From contig JADJQW010000002.1 in NCBI GenBank assembly GCA_016712535.1, positions 1,240,001 through 1,304,000 on the forward strand: DNA of 64,000 nucleotides. The letters are read 5' to 3'. The DNA comes from Flavobacteriales bacterium. Lineage in GTDB: Bacteria; Bacteroidota; Bacteroidia; Flavobacteriales_F; PHOS-HE28. The notes under the pieces are model-generated. The model had not been told where the DNA came from. It made no database searches and saw only the letters and a program-made list of their open reading frames with translations. The position numbers and the translations under genes are program-made. This document shows positions 36,182-45,078 of this stretch, piece by piece. How positions within the stretch are numbered: position 1 is the first letter of the stretch; every line of letters begins with the position of its first letter.

Positions 36182-36463
36182 GTGAGCCGCTGGGTGCCCG
36201 TTTCAGAACGCCTTCCCGATGATGGCCAGCGCGTGCTCTGCTATCTCCCGAAGAACACGGTGTTCCTTCCGGGCAAGACCGGCGCAACCGAAGAGCGGCT
36301 CGTGGTGGTGATGCGCTTCGCGCACGACTTCTTCGCGAAGAACCCGAGCAAGACGGGTTATGCCGGGCCGCCGCATTTCTGGCTGGGCGAAGGCACCAGC
36401 AACCGGTTCTTCCAAGAGGTGAGCCACTGGATGCCGCTGCCGGAGCGGCCTGAGCGGAGTTAG
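36182..36463 (+). CDS. DUF551-like small protein
   Basis: Ninety-three residues from a GTG start. It begins WVPVSERLPDDGQRVLCYLP and ends FFQEVSHWMPLPERPE, the two conserved ends of DUF551, with a variable middle. Such proteins are small, cytosolic and of unknown function, common in phages and mobile regions. It lies between the IS110 element and the FKBP gene and ends just before a terminator hairpin. Confidence 0.7.
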   Translation: MSRWVPVSERLPDDGQRVLCYLPKNTVFLPGKTGATEERLVVVMRFAHDFFAKNPSKTGYAGPPHFWLGEGTSNRFFQEVSHWMPLPERPERS

Positions 36464-36483
36464 GCTCGACCGGCAGAAAACGA

Positions 36484-36515
36484 AAAGGTGCGAAGACCTG
36501 AGGCCTCGCACCTTT
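36484..36515. terminator. Bidirectional terminator hairpin
   Basis: A perfect 10-bp inverted repeat (AAAGGTGCGA / TCGCACCTTT, 12-nt loop) lies between the convergent DUF551 gene and FKBP gene and can serve both. Confidence 0.75.
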
Positions 36516-36533
36516 CCGGAATTTCTGTTGCGC

Positions 36534-37238
36534 CTACTGCTTCACCACGTCGAGCAGCTCGAGATCGAAGATCAGCGTGCTGTTCGCAGGGATCTTGCCG
36601 CCGGGTGCGCTTTGTGCGCCGTAGCCGAGATCGCTGGGGATGTAGACCTTCCACTTGCTGCCGATGGGCATCATCTGCAAGGCCTCCTGCCAGCCGCGCA
36701 CGAAACCGTTCACCGCGTAAGTGATCGGCTCGCCGCGATCAACCGAGCTGTCGAATACGGTCCCATCGATGAGGGTGCCATGGTAGTGCACCTTCACCTG
36801 CTGCTCTGCCGTGGGCTTGGCGCCGCTGCCCATCTTGATGACCTCGTACTGCAGGCCGCTGGCGGTGGTAACCACTTCCTTGCGCTTGCCATTCTCGGCC
36901 AGGAACTGCTCGCCCTTCACGCGGTTCTCTTCGCCTTTCGCCTGCTCCTCGGCCATCTTGGCCTCCTGCAATTTCATCATGTAGCCCTGCACCACCTTGT
37001 TCACCTCGTCCTCGGTCATCAGCCCGGTGCTGTCAAGGGCATCGCCGAGGCCCATGGCCAGGGCCTGCACGTTCACGTCAGCGAGCTTGTTGCGCTTGAA
37101 GTTGGTGCCGATGTCGGCGCCGATGGCGTAGCTCACCGAATCGATCTCCGTGGCGAGTGCCACGCGGCCTTTCTGTCCCTGCGAGCAGGCGGTGATGAAG
37201 GCGGTGGCGGCAAAAAGAGTGACAAGGCGCATGGTCAT
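36534..37238 (-). CDS. FKBP-type peptidyl-prolyl cis-trans isomerase, lipoprotein
   Basis: A 234-residue Mip/FkpA-like isomerase. It has a lipoprotein signal (LFAATAFITACSQG), an N-terminal helical dimerisation region (about 30-110; DSVSYAIGADIGTNFKR, EDEVNKVVQGYMMKL) and a C-terminal FKBP domain (about 125-234) with VKVHYHGTLIDGTVFDSS, VNGFVRGWQEALQMM, IPSDLGYG and NSTLIFDLELLDV. It helps proline-limited folding of exported proteins in the periplasm. An in-frame ATG two codons later is an equal candidate start. Confidence 0.92.
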   Translation of the reverse strand: MTMRLVTLFAATAFITACSQGQKGRVALATEIDSVSYAIGADIGTNFKRNKLADVNVQALAMGLGDALDSTGLMTEDEVNKVVQGYMMKLQEAKMAEEQAKGEENRVKGEQFLAENGKRKEVVTTASGLQYEVIKMGSGAKPTAEQQVKVHYHGTLIDGTVFDSSVDRGEPITYAVNGFVRGWQEALQMMPIGSKWKVYIPSDLGYGAQSAPGGKIPANSTLIFDLELLDVVKQ

Positions 37239-37386
37239 TGGTCGGATTGGGGTTATGGTCCGCTGTGCGGGGGCGCGAAAGTAGGGCGGGGGAGCGGGCG
37301 CGGCTTCGCTTCAATCCGGATGATCGGCTGGCTCGCGGCCCGCGGCCTTAGGGTCCAAGGCTGAGCGGTACGGCATCGGTAAGGCC

Positions 37387-38019
37387 TCAGACCGCCACCG
37401 GCACCCCGTCGCGCAGCTCCAATGCCCGATCGCAGAGGTCGTGTTCCGCAGGCTGGCGGTTGCTGGCCACCACCAGGGTGCGCCCGCCGGCATGCTCGCG
37501 CAGCAAAGCACGGAACCAGCTGATGGCTTCGGCGTCGAGGTTGCTCGCGGGTTCATCGAGCAGCAGCAGCGGCGTGTTGCTGAGGATGGCAAGCGCGAGC
37601 TTCAGGCGCTGCTTCATGCCGCTGCTGAAGTGGCGCACCGGTTTCTCCAAGGCGTGATCGAGGTAGGCCATGCGGGCCACGCCGTCCTCACCGATGCCAG
37701 GCCTGAAGGGCTTGAAGCGCGCATGGAAGCGGATGCACTCGCTCAGGCTCAGGTCCTCGTACAGGCCGAGGTAGGGCGCGGCGATGCTCACGTGGCGGTA
37801 CACCCTATCCGCAGCGATGGCCTTGGCATCCACGGCATGCGTGATGGTCCCGCTGGAGGGCATCAAGGCGCCCGCGACCAGTTGCAGCAAGGTGCTCTTG
37901 CCGCTGCCGTTGGGGCCGAGGATCACGGTGCGGGATCCGCTGCTCAAGGAGAAGCTGGCCTCGCGGATCACGGCCTCGCGCCCGAAGGTCTTCGAGAGGG
38001 CGGCGAGGGTCACTTCCAT
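37387..38019 (-). CDS. ABC transporter ATP-binding protein
   Basis: A 210-residue nucleotide-binding subunit. Walker A GPNGSGKS at 35-42, signature FSSGMKQR near 130, Walker B LLLLDEPASNLD near 150-162. It resembles the short, CcmA-like exporters of Bacteroidota. No permease gene lies beside it, so its substrate and partner are unknown. It is followed on the same strand, upstream in transcription, by alanine dehydrogenase (36 bp gap), so they may share a transcript. Confidence 0.85.
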   Translation of the reverse strand: MEVTLAALSKTFGREAVIREASFSLSSGSRTVILGPNGSGKSTLLQLVAGALMPSSGTITHAVDAKAIAADRVYRHVSIAAPYLGLYEDLSLSECIRFHARFKPFRPGIGEDGVARMAYLDHALEKPVRHFSSGMKQRLKLALAILSNTPLLLLDEPASNLDAEAISWFRALLREHAGGRTLVVASNRQPAEHDLCDRALELRDGVPVAV

Positions 38020-38055
38020 TCCGATGCGGGAGCGCTGAGGGAAGGGTGCTTCGGA

Positions 38056-39276
38056 TCAGAATGCGGCCAGCAGGATGTCGAGGTCCTTGTAGGGCAGCTT
38101 GAAGGCCTCGCCGAGGATGGGGCTGGTGACGGTGCCGTTGTAGAGGTACACGCCGTGGCGCACACCGAGATCCTGTTTGATGAGGTCCTCGAAGCCGCCG
38201 ACATCGCCCATGTGCAGGAGCATGGGGCCGAAGATGTTGCTGAGCGCGGTGCTGGCGGTGCGGGGCACGCGGCTGGCGATGTTGGGCACGCAGTAATGCA
38301 TCACGCCGTAGCGCTTGTACACGGGGTCGGTGTGCGTGGTCACCTCGCTGGTCTCGAAGCAGCCGCCGCGGTCGATGCTCACATCAACGATCACGCTGCC
38401 GCTCTTCATGTCCTTCACCATCTCCTCGGTGACCACCATGGGCGTGCGGCCTTGCTCCGGACGCAGCGCACCGATGGCCACATCGGCATTGCGCAGGGCT
38501 TTCTTCAGTTCCTCGGGCTGGATGACGCTCGTCCAGATGCGCTGGCCGAGATCGCTCTGCAAGCGGCGCAGGCGGTAGATGCTCTTGTCGAAGACCTTCA
38601 CGCTGGCTCCAAGGCCCAGGGCGGCGCGCGTAGCGAATTCGCCCACGGTGCCCGCGCCGATGATGACCACTTCAGCAGGCTCCACGCCGCTGATGCCGCC
38701 GAGCATGAGGCCCGGGCCGCCCTTATCGGCGCTGAGGTATTCGCTGGCGATCTGGATGCTGGTATTGCCCGCGATCTCGCCCATGGCGCGGATGATCGGG
38801 TAGATGCCCTCACGGTCCTTGATGAAGTCCCAGGCAACGGCCGTCATGCGCTTCTCCATCATGCGGCGCAGCGTGTCCTTGGGCTGCACGGTGAGCTGCA
38901 GGGCGGAGATGAGCGTCTGCTTATGGCGCAGCATCTCGATCTCGGCGTGCGTGGGCGGCGCCACTTTCAGGATCAGGTCGGCCTTGAACACCTCAGCCGG
39001 GCTTTCAACAACGCTGGCTCCGGCCTCACTGTAATCGCTGTCCTGGAACTGCGCGGGCTGACCGGCGCCACGCTCGATCACCACTTCATGGTCGCGGCCC
39101 ACCAGCACCGCCACGGCGGCAGGGGTGAGGGGCACGCGGTGCTCCTGGAAGGTGATCTCCTTGGGGATGCCGATGAAGAGGTTCTTCTTCTTGCGCCCCA
39201 CCTCCATCACCTGCTCTTGCGGCAGCATGGCCGATTGACGGGCCAGTTGCTTGAGCAGCTCGGTGGATGGGTTCAT
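38056..39276 (-). CDS. ald: Alanine dehydrogenase
   Basis: A 406-residue enzyme of the AlaDH/transhydrogenase-alpha fold that interconverts L-alanine and pyruvate with NAD and ammonia. Seen: IGIPKEITFQEHRVPLTP near residues 35-52 with the substrate-binding Arg, the hinge GNTSIQIASEYLS, the Rossmann glycine motif VIIGAGTVGEFATRAALGLG (about 200-220), and IVDVSIDRGGCFETS. The extra N-terminal ~30 residues are typical of the Bacteroidota form. Its location close to tsaE and porX is usual in this phylum. Confidence 0.88.
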   Translation of the reverse strand: MNPSTELLKQLARQSAMLPQEQVMEVGRKKKNLFIGIPKEITFQEHRVPLTPAAVAVLVGRDHEVVIERGAGQPAQFQDSDYSEAGASVVESPAEVFKADLILKVAPPTHAEIEMLRHKQTLISALQLTVQPKDTLRRMMEKRMTAVAWDFIKDREGIYPIIRAMGEIAGNTSIQIASEYLSADKGGPGLMLGGISGVEPAEVVIIGAGTVGEFATRAALGLGASVKVFDKSIYRLRRLQSDLGQRIWTSVIQPEELKKALRNADVAIGALRPEQGRTPMVVTEEMVKDMKSGSVIVDVSIDRGGCFETSEVTTHTDPVYKRYGVMHYCVPNIASRVPRTASTALSNIFGPMLLHMGDVGGFEDLIKQDLGVRHGVYLYNGTVTSPILGEAFKLPYKDLDILLAAF

Positions 39277-39427
39277 GGCGTTCCGGAGGTGGATCGCGAA
39301 GGTACTGAGCAGGACGCGAGCGGGGATCCCGGGCGATCGGTCCGCTGGCCGGCACCCCTAACCAAAGTTCTATTTCCCGGTTGCAACCGAAGCAGCAGTT
39401 TTGCCCACGAACGAACCGACCCTACCC

Positions 39428-41302
39428 ATGCGCAAGTCACGATACCTGTTCTTCCCGCTCCTCTCCGGCATGCTCGGAGCCTTGCACGTGAGCGCCCAAG
39501 GCTTCACCTGGGCCAGCAGCGGAGGATACGCCGGCATCGCCAATAGCTTCTCCGGGGCATTGGACCTGGCCCGCGACCCCCAGGGCAACCTGTTCCTGTT
39601 CAACGATGGCAACGGCGCGCAGCAGTGCCAGGGCGATACCGTGCAACCCAATGGCGGAGCGGGCAGCTCGAACGCCTTTGTGCACAAGTTCAACAGCGCC
39701 GGTGAACTGCAGTGGATACGCCCGGTGGGGCCACAGTTCCAGCCCTTCAGCATCCGCGCCGATGAGGCTGGTAATGCCTATTTCCTTGGCCGTGCCTCGG
39801 CAAGCACGATCATCGTCGGCGACACCACCGTGAACGTGACCGCCTTGCGCAACTACCTGCTGAAGCTCTCACCCGACGGGAACCTGGTGTGGGCTCACAA
39901 CACGGGCATGTCCAGCACCGGCGGGGCAAGCCGCACCACCCTATTGCACTACGCCAGCGGACTGCTGTACTTCCAAAGTGGCAATCTCTCGATGGCCAGC
40001 TTGGACACCGCCGGCGTCCCGCAGACATCACTGGCCGCCACCTCCTACGTGCCCACGACCGCGTTTCCCAACCTGTGGTTCAAGAACGCGGTGAGCCTGA
40101 GCAACGGGGATGTGATCATTGCTGGCGAGCACCGCGGTGAACTGGCCTTCGGCACCGACCCGAGCCTGCCGGGCGATGCGTCGGCAGCTGCCCTGAACCG
40201 TAACTTCTTCCTGCGCTGCAATGCCGACCTGGATTCCATCCGCTGGTACCGCTCACATGGCAACTTCCGCGACCGCTTTGAGCACAACATACCGCTGGCG
40301 ACAGACCCGTCCGACAACATCTACGCCTGCGCCACCCTCGGCTTCAACACGCCCATCACGTTCGGACCGGATGTGATCACCAACACCACCTTGGCTAACG
40401 GCATCGACGCCGTGCTGAAGATGGACGCCGATGGCACCCCGCTGTGGATGCGGCCGATCAACTCCACGACCTCCACCTATGCCTATGGCCTGGTCCTGAA
40501 GGACGATGGCAACACCCTGTATATCTGCGGGGAGCAGACGTCCGGCACCGCCACCTTCGGCCCCGCCGTGATCAACGCTGCGGCCACGGGCAAGGGCTTC
40601 ATCGCGGAGATCAATGTGGATGGTGAGTACCTGAACGGTTTCCACGCCGGGGTGCCGGTCCAGCCACCCGGCGCCTTGCAGAGCTTCAGCTATGCGCTCG
40701 TGGCACAGGGTGATGGCCGCTACGTGGTGAGCGGCAGGTTGAACACCCTCTCGCCATGGGAGCTGAGCTGCACGGAGCGCATCCCGAACAGGGGCTTCTT
40801 CGTCACCGAGTTCACGGGCCTTTCCGATGACGTGCCCGAGCCGGAGATCGACCAGGTCGGCAACACGCTGATCGCCTCCCCGGAATTCACCGGCACCATT
40901 CAATGGCTGCTGAATGGCGAACCCATCCTGGGAGCCAACGGGCAGAGCTATGAACCCACGGAGAATGGCTCCTACAGCGTGAGCTACACCAGTGAGGAGG
41001 GCTGCGTGGGAACAGCCACCTCGGATGTGCTGGTGGTGATCACCACCGGACTCGGGATGCAGGCCTCCAACACATTGGCGGCTTGGCCCAATCCCACAGA
41101 GGGACCGCTGTTCCTGCGCGGCCTTTCGTCAAGCGGCACGGTGAACATCACCATCGTGGATGCCGTGGGCCGCACGGTGGCCGCGCAGAACACGGTGGGC
41201 CCCAACGCGTACATCGACGCCATGCCACTGCGAAGCGGGGTGTACTGGTTGCGCGTGAGCGATGGTGCCGGGCAGCAGGTGCTCCGCTTCGTGAAGCGCT
41301 GA
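39428..41302 (+). CDS. T9SS type A sorting domain protein with beta-propeller-like repeats
   Basis: A 624-residue exported protein from the ATG at 39428 (signal peptide MRKSRYLFFPLLSGMLGALHVSAQ). Repeated blocks such as NLFLFNDGNG, AYFLGRASASTIIVGD, NLVWAHNTGMSS and TLYICGEQTSGTATFG follow the pattern of SBBP-like beta-propeller proteins that report data along a path of repeated blades. An Ig-like segment (about 490-545; IQWLLNGEPILGANGQSYEP) precedes the C-terminal sorting domain (AWPNPTEGPLFLRGL to VLRFVKR). Expected at the cell surface after T9SS export. It converges with tsaE, 14 bp away. Confidence 0.82.
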   Translation: MRKSRYLFFPLLSGMLGALHVSAQGFTWASSGGYAGIANSFSGALDLARDPQGNLFLFNDGNGAQQCQGDTVQPNGGAGSSNAFVHKFNSAGELQWIRPVGPQFQPFSIRADEAGNAYFLGRASASTIIVGDTTVNVTALRNYLLKLSPDGNLVWAHNTGMSSTGGASRTTLLHYASGLLYFQSGNLSMASLDTAGVPQTSLAATSYVPTTAFPNLWFKNAVSLSNGDVIIAGEHRGELAFGTDPSLPGDASAAALNRNFFLRCNADLDSIRWYRSHGNFRDRFEHNIPLATDPSDNIYACATLGFNTPITFGPDVITNTTLANGIDAVLKMDADGTPLWMRPINSTTSTYAYGLVLKDDGNTLYICGEQTSGTATFGPAVINAAATGKGFIAEINVDGEYLNGFHAGVPVQPPGALQSFSYALVAQGDGRYVVSGRLNTLSPWELSCTERIPNRGFFVTEFTGLSDDVPEPEIDQVGNTLIASPEFTGTIQWLLNGEPILGANGQSYEPTENGSYSVSYTSEEGCVGTATSDVLVVITTGLGMQASNTLAAWPNPTEGPLFLRGLSSSGTVNITIVDAVGRTVAAQNTVGPNAYIDAMPLRSGVYWLRVSDGAGQQVLRFVKR

Positions 41303-41316
41303 TCGCAGCGTCCGCC

Positions 41317-41739
41317 TCAACGGCTGATGGAGATGGTGCGCACGGTATCGGGCGCCACTTCCAACGTGAGGCGCAAGGTGCCCGGAGGAAGCAGGTCCGC
41401 AGCCAGCTCAGGCCATTCGATGAAGCAGTAAGCGCCGCTGTCGATGTACTCGGTGAAGCCGATGCCTTGCAGTTCATCGGCATCCTTCAAGCGGTAGAGG
41501 TCGAAGTGGTACACCGGCCCGCCATGCTCGGAGCGGTACTCGTTCACGATGGAGAACGTGGGGCTGCTCGCCTGGTCATGCGCCCCGAGCGCATCGCAGA
41601 AACCCTTGATGAGCGTGGTCTTTCCGGCGCCTAGATCGCCGTGGAGGGCGAAGATGCGTGCGAAAGGGAAGTCCGCAATGATCTGCGCGGCTACTTGCGG
41701 AGCTGACCGTTCATCGCGAAGCGAATACTGCGCTGGCAT
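41317..41739 (-). CDS. tsaE: tRNA threonylcarbamoyladenosine biosynthesis ATPase TsaE
   Basis: A 140-residue P-loop ATPase, from the ATG complement at 41737-41739, that aids TsaB-TsaD in making t6A37 of ANN-reading tRNAs. Walker A GDLGAGKT at 34-41, SSPTFSIVNEY, YHFDLYRL and the IEWPE motif are all present. The upstream codons to 41772 lack family similarity. It follows porX on the same strand, as is usual in Bacteroidota. Confidence 0.93.
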   Translation of the reverse strand: MPAQYSLRDERSAPQVAAQIIADFPFARIFALHGDLGAGKTTLIKGFCDALGAHDQASSPTFSIVNEYRSEHGGPVYHFDLYRLKDADELQGIGFTEYIDSGAYCFIEWPELAADLLPPGTLRLTLEVAPDTVRTISISR

Positions 41740-41814
41740 GGCCCGCGAAGTTCGTGGGCAGCGCACGAACAACCCTTTACCGGCTCCGCTTCAACCTTAA
41801 ACCATCCATTCGCG

Positions 41815-43368
41815 CTACCTCGCCTTCAGCACCGCCCACGGCACGATCATCTCCTCCAGCGATATGCCGCCATGCTGGAAGGTGTCGCGGAAGTAGGTGA
41901 CGAAGTGGTTGTAGTTGTTGGGGTACACGAAGAAGCGCGCGCCCTTTGCGAAGATGTACACCGTGCTCATGTTGGCCTTGGGCAGGTGGGCCTTGGCGGG
42001 ATCCTTGATCACCAGCACATCGCGGTCCTCGTAGCTCAGGTTGCGGCCGTGCTTGTAGCGCAGGTTGCTGTTGGTGTTGCGGTCGCCCACCACCTTGCTG
42101 GGGTCGGTGACGCGGATGGTGCCGTGATCGGTGGTGATCACCACGCGGCCGCCGCGCTCGGCGATGCCCTTGAGGATGTCGATGAGCGGGCTGTGCTCGA
42201 ACCAGCTCTTGGTGAGGCTGCGGTAGGCGGCATCATCGCTGGCCAGCTCGCGGATCACCTCCATCTCGGTGCGCGCGTGGCTGAGCATGTCGACGAAATT
42301 GTACACGATCACGTTGAGCGGATTGCCCATGAGCTCATCGAGGCTCTCCGCGAGCTTCTTCCCGGCATTCAGGTTGAGGATCTTGTGGTAGCTGTGCTTC
42401 ACGTTCCTGCCCAAGCGCTGCAGCTGCCCGGCGAGGAACTCGGCCTCGTGCGCGTTCTTGCTGCCCTCTTCATCCTCGTTGATCCACTTGCCGGGGTAGC
42501 GCTTCTCGATCTCGGCGGGCATCATGCCCGCGAAGAGCGCGTTGCGCGCGTATTGCGTGGCAGTGGGCAGGATGGCGTAGAAGAGGCCCTGGTCCTCGGT
42601 GCGGAAGAACTCGCCGAGCACGGGCTCCAGCACGCGCCATTGATCCAGCCGCAGGTTGTCGATGAGCACCATGAAGAGCGGCGGCTGCTTCTCATCTATC
42701 AGCGGCGCCACCTTGGCCTTGAAGAGCTGGTGCGATTGCAGCGGCGCATCGGTGGCCTTGCCGCTGAGCCAATCGGGATAGCGGTCGGCCACGAAGCGGC
42801 TGAACTGCTCGTTGGCCTCGTTCCATTGGCTGCGCAGGATGTCGGCCATGCCGGGGTCCTGGCTGCCCGTGAGCTCCAGGTCCCAGCGCACCAGCTCCTT
42901 GTACAGCTCGGTCCATTCCGCGGTGCCCATGCGGCCGCCCAGCTGCATGGCAAGCTGGCGGAATTGCTGCTGGTAGCTGCTGGTGCTCTTCTCACTCACC
43001 AGGCGGCGGCCCTCGAGGTGCTTCTTCAGCGAGAGCAGGATCTGGTTGGGGTTCACGGGCTTGATCAGGTAGTCGCTGATCTTGCCGCCGATGGCCTCTT
43101 CCATGATGTGCTCCTCTTCGCTCTTGGTGATCATGATCACCGGCACATGGGGCAGTACGGCCTTGATGCGGTTCAGCGTCTCCAGCCCGCTGAGGCCGGG
43201 CATGTTCTCGTCGAGGAAGATGATGTCGTACTCCTTGGCCTTGCTCTTCTCCACGGCGTCGAGCCCGTTGTTCACGGTATCCACGGTGTAGCCCTTGCCT
43301 TGCAGGAAGAGCACGTGCGGGCGCAGCAGGTCGATCTCGTCGTCGGCCCAGAGGATGTTGGCGGTCAT
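41815..43368 (-). CDS. porX: PorX response regulator with PglZ domain (T9SS regulator)
   Basis: A 517-residue protein from the ATG complement at 43366-43368. The receiver domain (1-120) has the acidic pair A-D-D-E near 9-11, phosphoacceptor D53 in IIFLDENMPG, and the T/K switch ITKSEEE. After a helical linker comes an alkaline-phosphatase-like PglZ domain (about 200-510) with the metal-site motifs MVLIDNLRLDQW, VVITTDHGTIRV and NSNLRYKHGRN. PorX is the response regulator that works with PorY and SigP to control T9SS genes, and its PglZ part cleaves nucleotide signals. Several likely T9SS cargos are encoded in this window. Confidence 0.93.
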   Translation of the reverse strand: MTANILWADDEIDLLRPHVLFLQGKGYTVDTVNNGLDAVEKSKAKEYDIIFLDENMPGLSGLETLNRIKAVLPHVPVIMITKSEEEHIMEEAIGGKISDYLIKPVNPNQILLSLKKHLEGRRLVSEKSTSSYQQQFRQLAMQLGGRMGTAEWTELYKELVRWDLELTGSQDPGMADILRSQWNEANEQFSRFVADRYPDWLSGKATDAPLQSHQLFKAKVAPLIDEKQPPLFMVLIDNLRLDQWRVLEPVLGEFFRTEDQGLFYAILPTATQYARNALFAGMMPAEIEKRYPGKWINEDEEGSKNAHEAEFLAGQLQRLGRNVKHSYHKILNLNAGKKLAESLDELMGNPLNVIVYNFVDMLSHARTEMEVIRELASDDAAYRSLTKSWFEHSPLIDILKGIAERGGRVVITTDHGTIRVTDPSKVVGDRNTNSNLRYKHGRNLSYEDRDVLVIKDPAKAHLPKANMSTVYIFAKGARFFVYPNNYNHFVTYFRDTFQHGGISLEEMIVPWAVLKAR

Positions 43369-43505
43369 GTTCGGGATCAGGGCCCCTTTCGGCGCCGCAG
43401 GTTCTTGGGTGAAGGTTCGCATGCAGGGCCAACGGCCGATGCGCTCGGATGTTGCCCTGTACTTTCGGGGCGTGAAGGTAGTCCTTGATCATACCGCAGA
43501 ATGAT

Positions 43506-43658
43506 GGCCGCAGAGGCGCAGAGCCGCAGAGAAACGACCTCCATGCACATCCCTGCATGGCGCGAAACAACCTCAGTACCCTTTAGTTATCCGGCAGAGC
43601 AACTCATGACAGCCGATCAGGATCTGCTATGCCTCTGCGCCTGTGCGCCTCTGCGGCC
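43506..43658. repeat. Inverted repeat pair between porX and HD gene
   Basis: GGCCGCAGAGGCGCA (43506-43520) and its exact complement TGCGCCTCTGCGGCC (43644-43658) flank 123 bp. The phrase CTCTGCGCCTCTGCGG is a dispersed intergenic repeat in many environmental bacteria, as I recall it. Two opposed copies here lie in the divergent promoter region. Confidence 0.6.
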
Positions 43659-43664
43659 CATTTC

Positions 43665-44878
43665 ATGAAGATCCTCAACGACCCCATCTACGGCTTCATC
43701 ACCGTGCCCAACGCGCAGGTGCTGGCGCTGATCGACCATCCATGGTTCCAGCGCTTGCGCTACATCAAGCAATTGGGGCTGGGCCACCTGGTCTATCCTG
43801 GCGCGCTGCACACGCGCTTCCACCATGCGTTGGGCGCCATGCACCTGATGGGCGAAGCGACGCCACGCTCCGCGGGAAAGGTCATGCGATCACCGACGAC
43901 GAAGCGCAAGGCGCCGCCATCGCCATCCTCTTGCACGATGTCGGCCACGGTCCTTTCAGCCACGCGCTGGAGCACAGCCTGGTGGAGGGCATCGGCCACG
44001 AGGATGTGAGCGCGCTGGTGATGGACGCGCTCAACGCGGAGTTGAAGGGCGCGCTGGATCTGGGCATCCGCATCTTCCGCGACGAATACCCGAAGCGTTT
44101 CCTGCACCAGCTCGTCAGCAGCCAGCTCGATGTGGACCGCATCGACTACCTGAACCGCGACAGCTTCTACACCGGCGTGAGCGAAGGCGTGATCGGCGGA
44201 GAGCGCATCATCAAGATGCTTCAGGTGGTGGATGACCGGCTGGTGGTGGAGGAGAAGGCCATCTACAGCATCGAGAAATTCCTTGTGGCGCGTCGCCTGA
44301 TGTATTGGCAGGTGTACCTGCACAAGGCCGTGGTGGCCTGCGAGATGATGCTGGTGGAGACGCTGCGACGCGCCAAGCAGCTCGCCACGGGCGGCATTGC
44401 CGTGTTCGCATCACCAGCGCTCATGCGTTTCCTCATTGCTGATCATGATCGCGCATCGTTCCAGGATCCTGCGGTGCTGGCTGATTTCCTGAAGCTCGAC
44501 GACCACGATGTGATGGGCGCCGTGAAGGTGTGGTGCGATCACCCGGACACCGTGCTGGCGCGCCTGGCCACCGACCTGGTGCAACGCCATAACCTGCACA
44601 TCCGCTTGCAGGACGATTCTTGGGACACCGACCGAATCGCCGCGCTGAAACGCCGCGTAGCCGACCACCTGAAGATTGAACTTGCAGACGCCGACCGCTT
44701 CGTGATCACCGGCAGCATCGTGAACAACGCCTACGACCCGACGAACGACCGCATCGAGCTCCGTTACAAGGACGGCACCCTGCGCGACATTGCTGAGGCG
44801 AGCGACAACCTGGGGATCGCCGCGCTGAGCAAGCCCGTGGAGAAGTGGTATTTGGCGTGGCCGAGGTGGGTGCAATGA
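43665..44878 (+). pseudogene. HD-domain phosphohydrolase, frameshifted
   Basis: Two overlapping frames together encode one ~404-residue HD phosphohydrolase. The first (from ATG 43665) gives MKILNDPIYGFITVPNA, WFQRLRYIKQLG and HTRFHHALGAMHLMGEA; the second takes over at about 43860 with ATLRGKGHAI, AILLHDVGHGPFSHALEH and DVDRIDYLNRDSFYTGV. Loss of one base near 43858-43862 explains the break. Both metal-binding His regions exist, but in different frames. Relatives act on (d)NTPs or related nucleotides; the family commonly follows porX in Bacteroidota. It may be an assembly or read error, since the rest of the gene is undamaged. A diverged second copy of its 3' end is present at 47142. Confidence 0.82.
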
Positions 44879-45078
44879 GCGCAGTGCATCACTAGCGTCT
44901 GTTCCGCCCGGGTTAAGGTCGGCATCCGGCTACTGGAGCAGTCCTTATTGACGGAACAAGGTGCCTTCATCGGCTTGATTACATTCGCCACAAGGCAAGG
45001 CTGCCTTTGCGAAGGACAACTTTTTCTCTGTGGCCCGCAGCTAAAAGCCAATGCCTCAGATCAAGCAGCCTCTTGAAG

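Noticed and set aside
37441..39546. 701-codon open frame on the plus strand opposite the ABC ATPase and alanine dehydrogenase
   Set aside because: It is antisense to clear genes and has no recognisable domain.
41872..43488. 538-codon open frame on the plus strand opposite porX
   Set aside because: The minus-strand PorX reading has complete receiver and PglZ motifs; the opposite frame has none.
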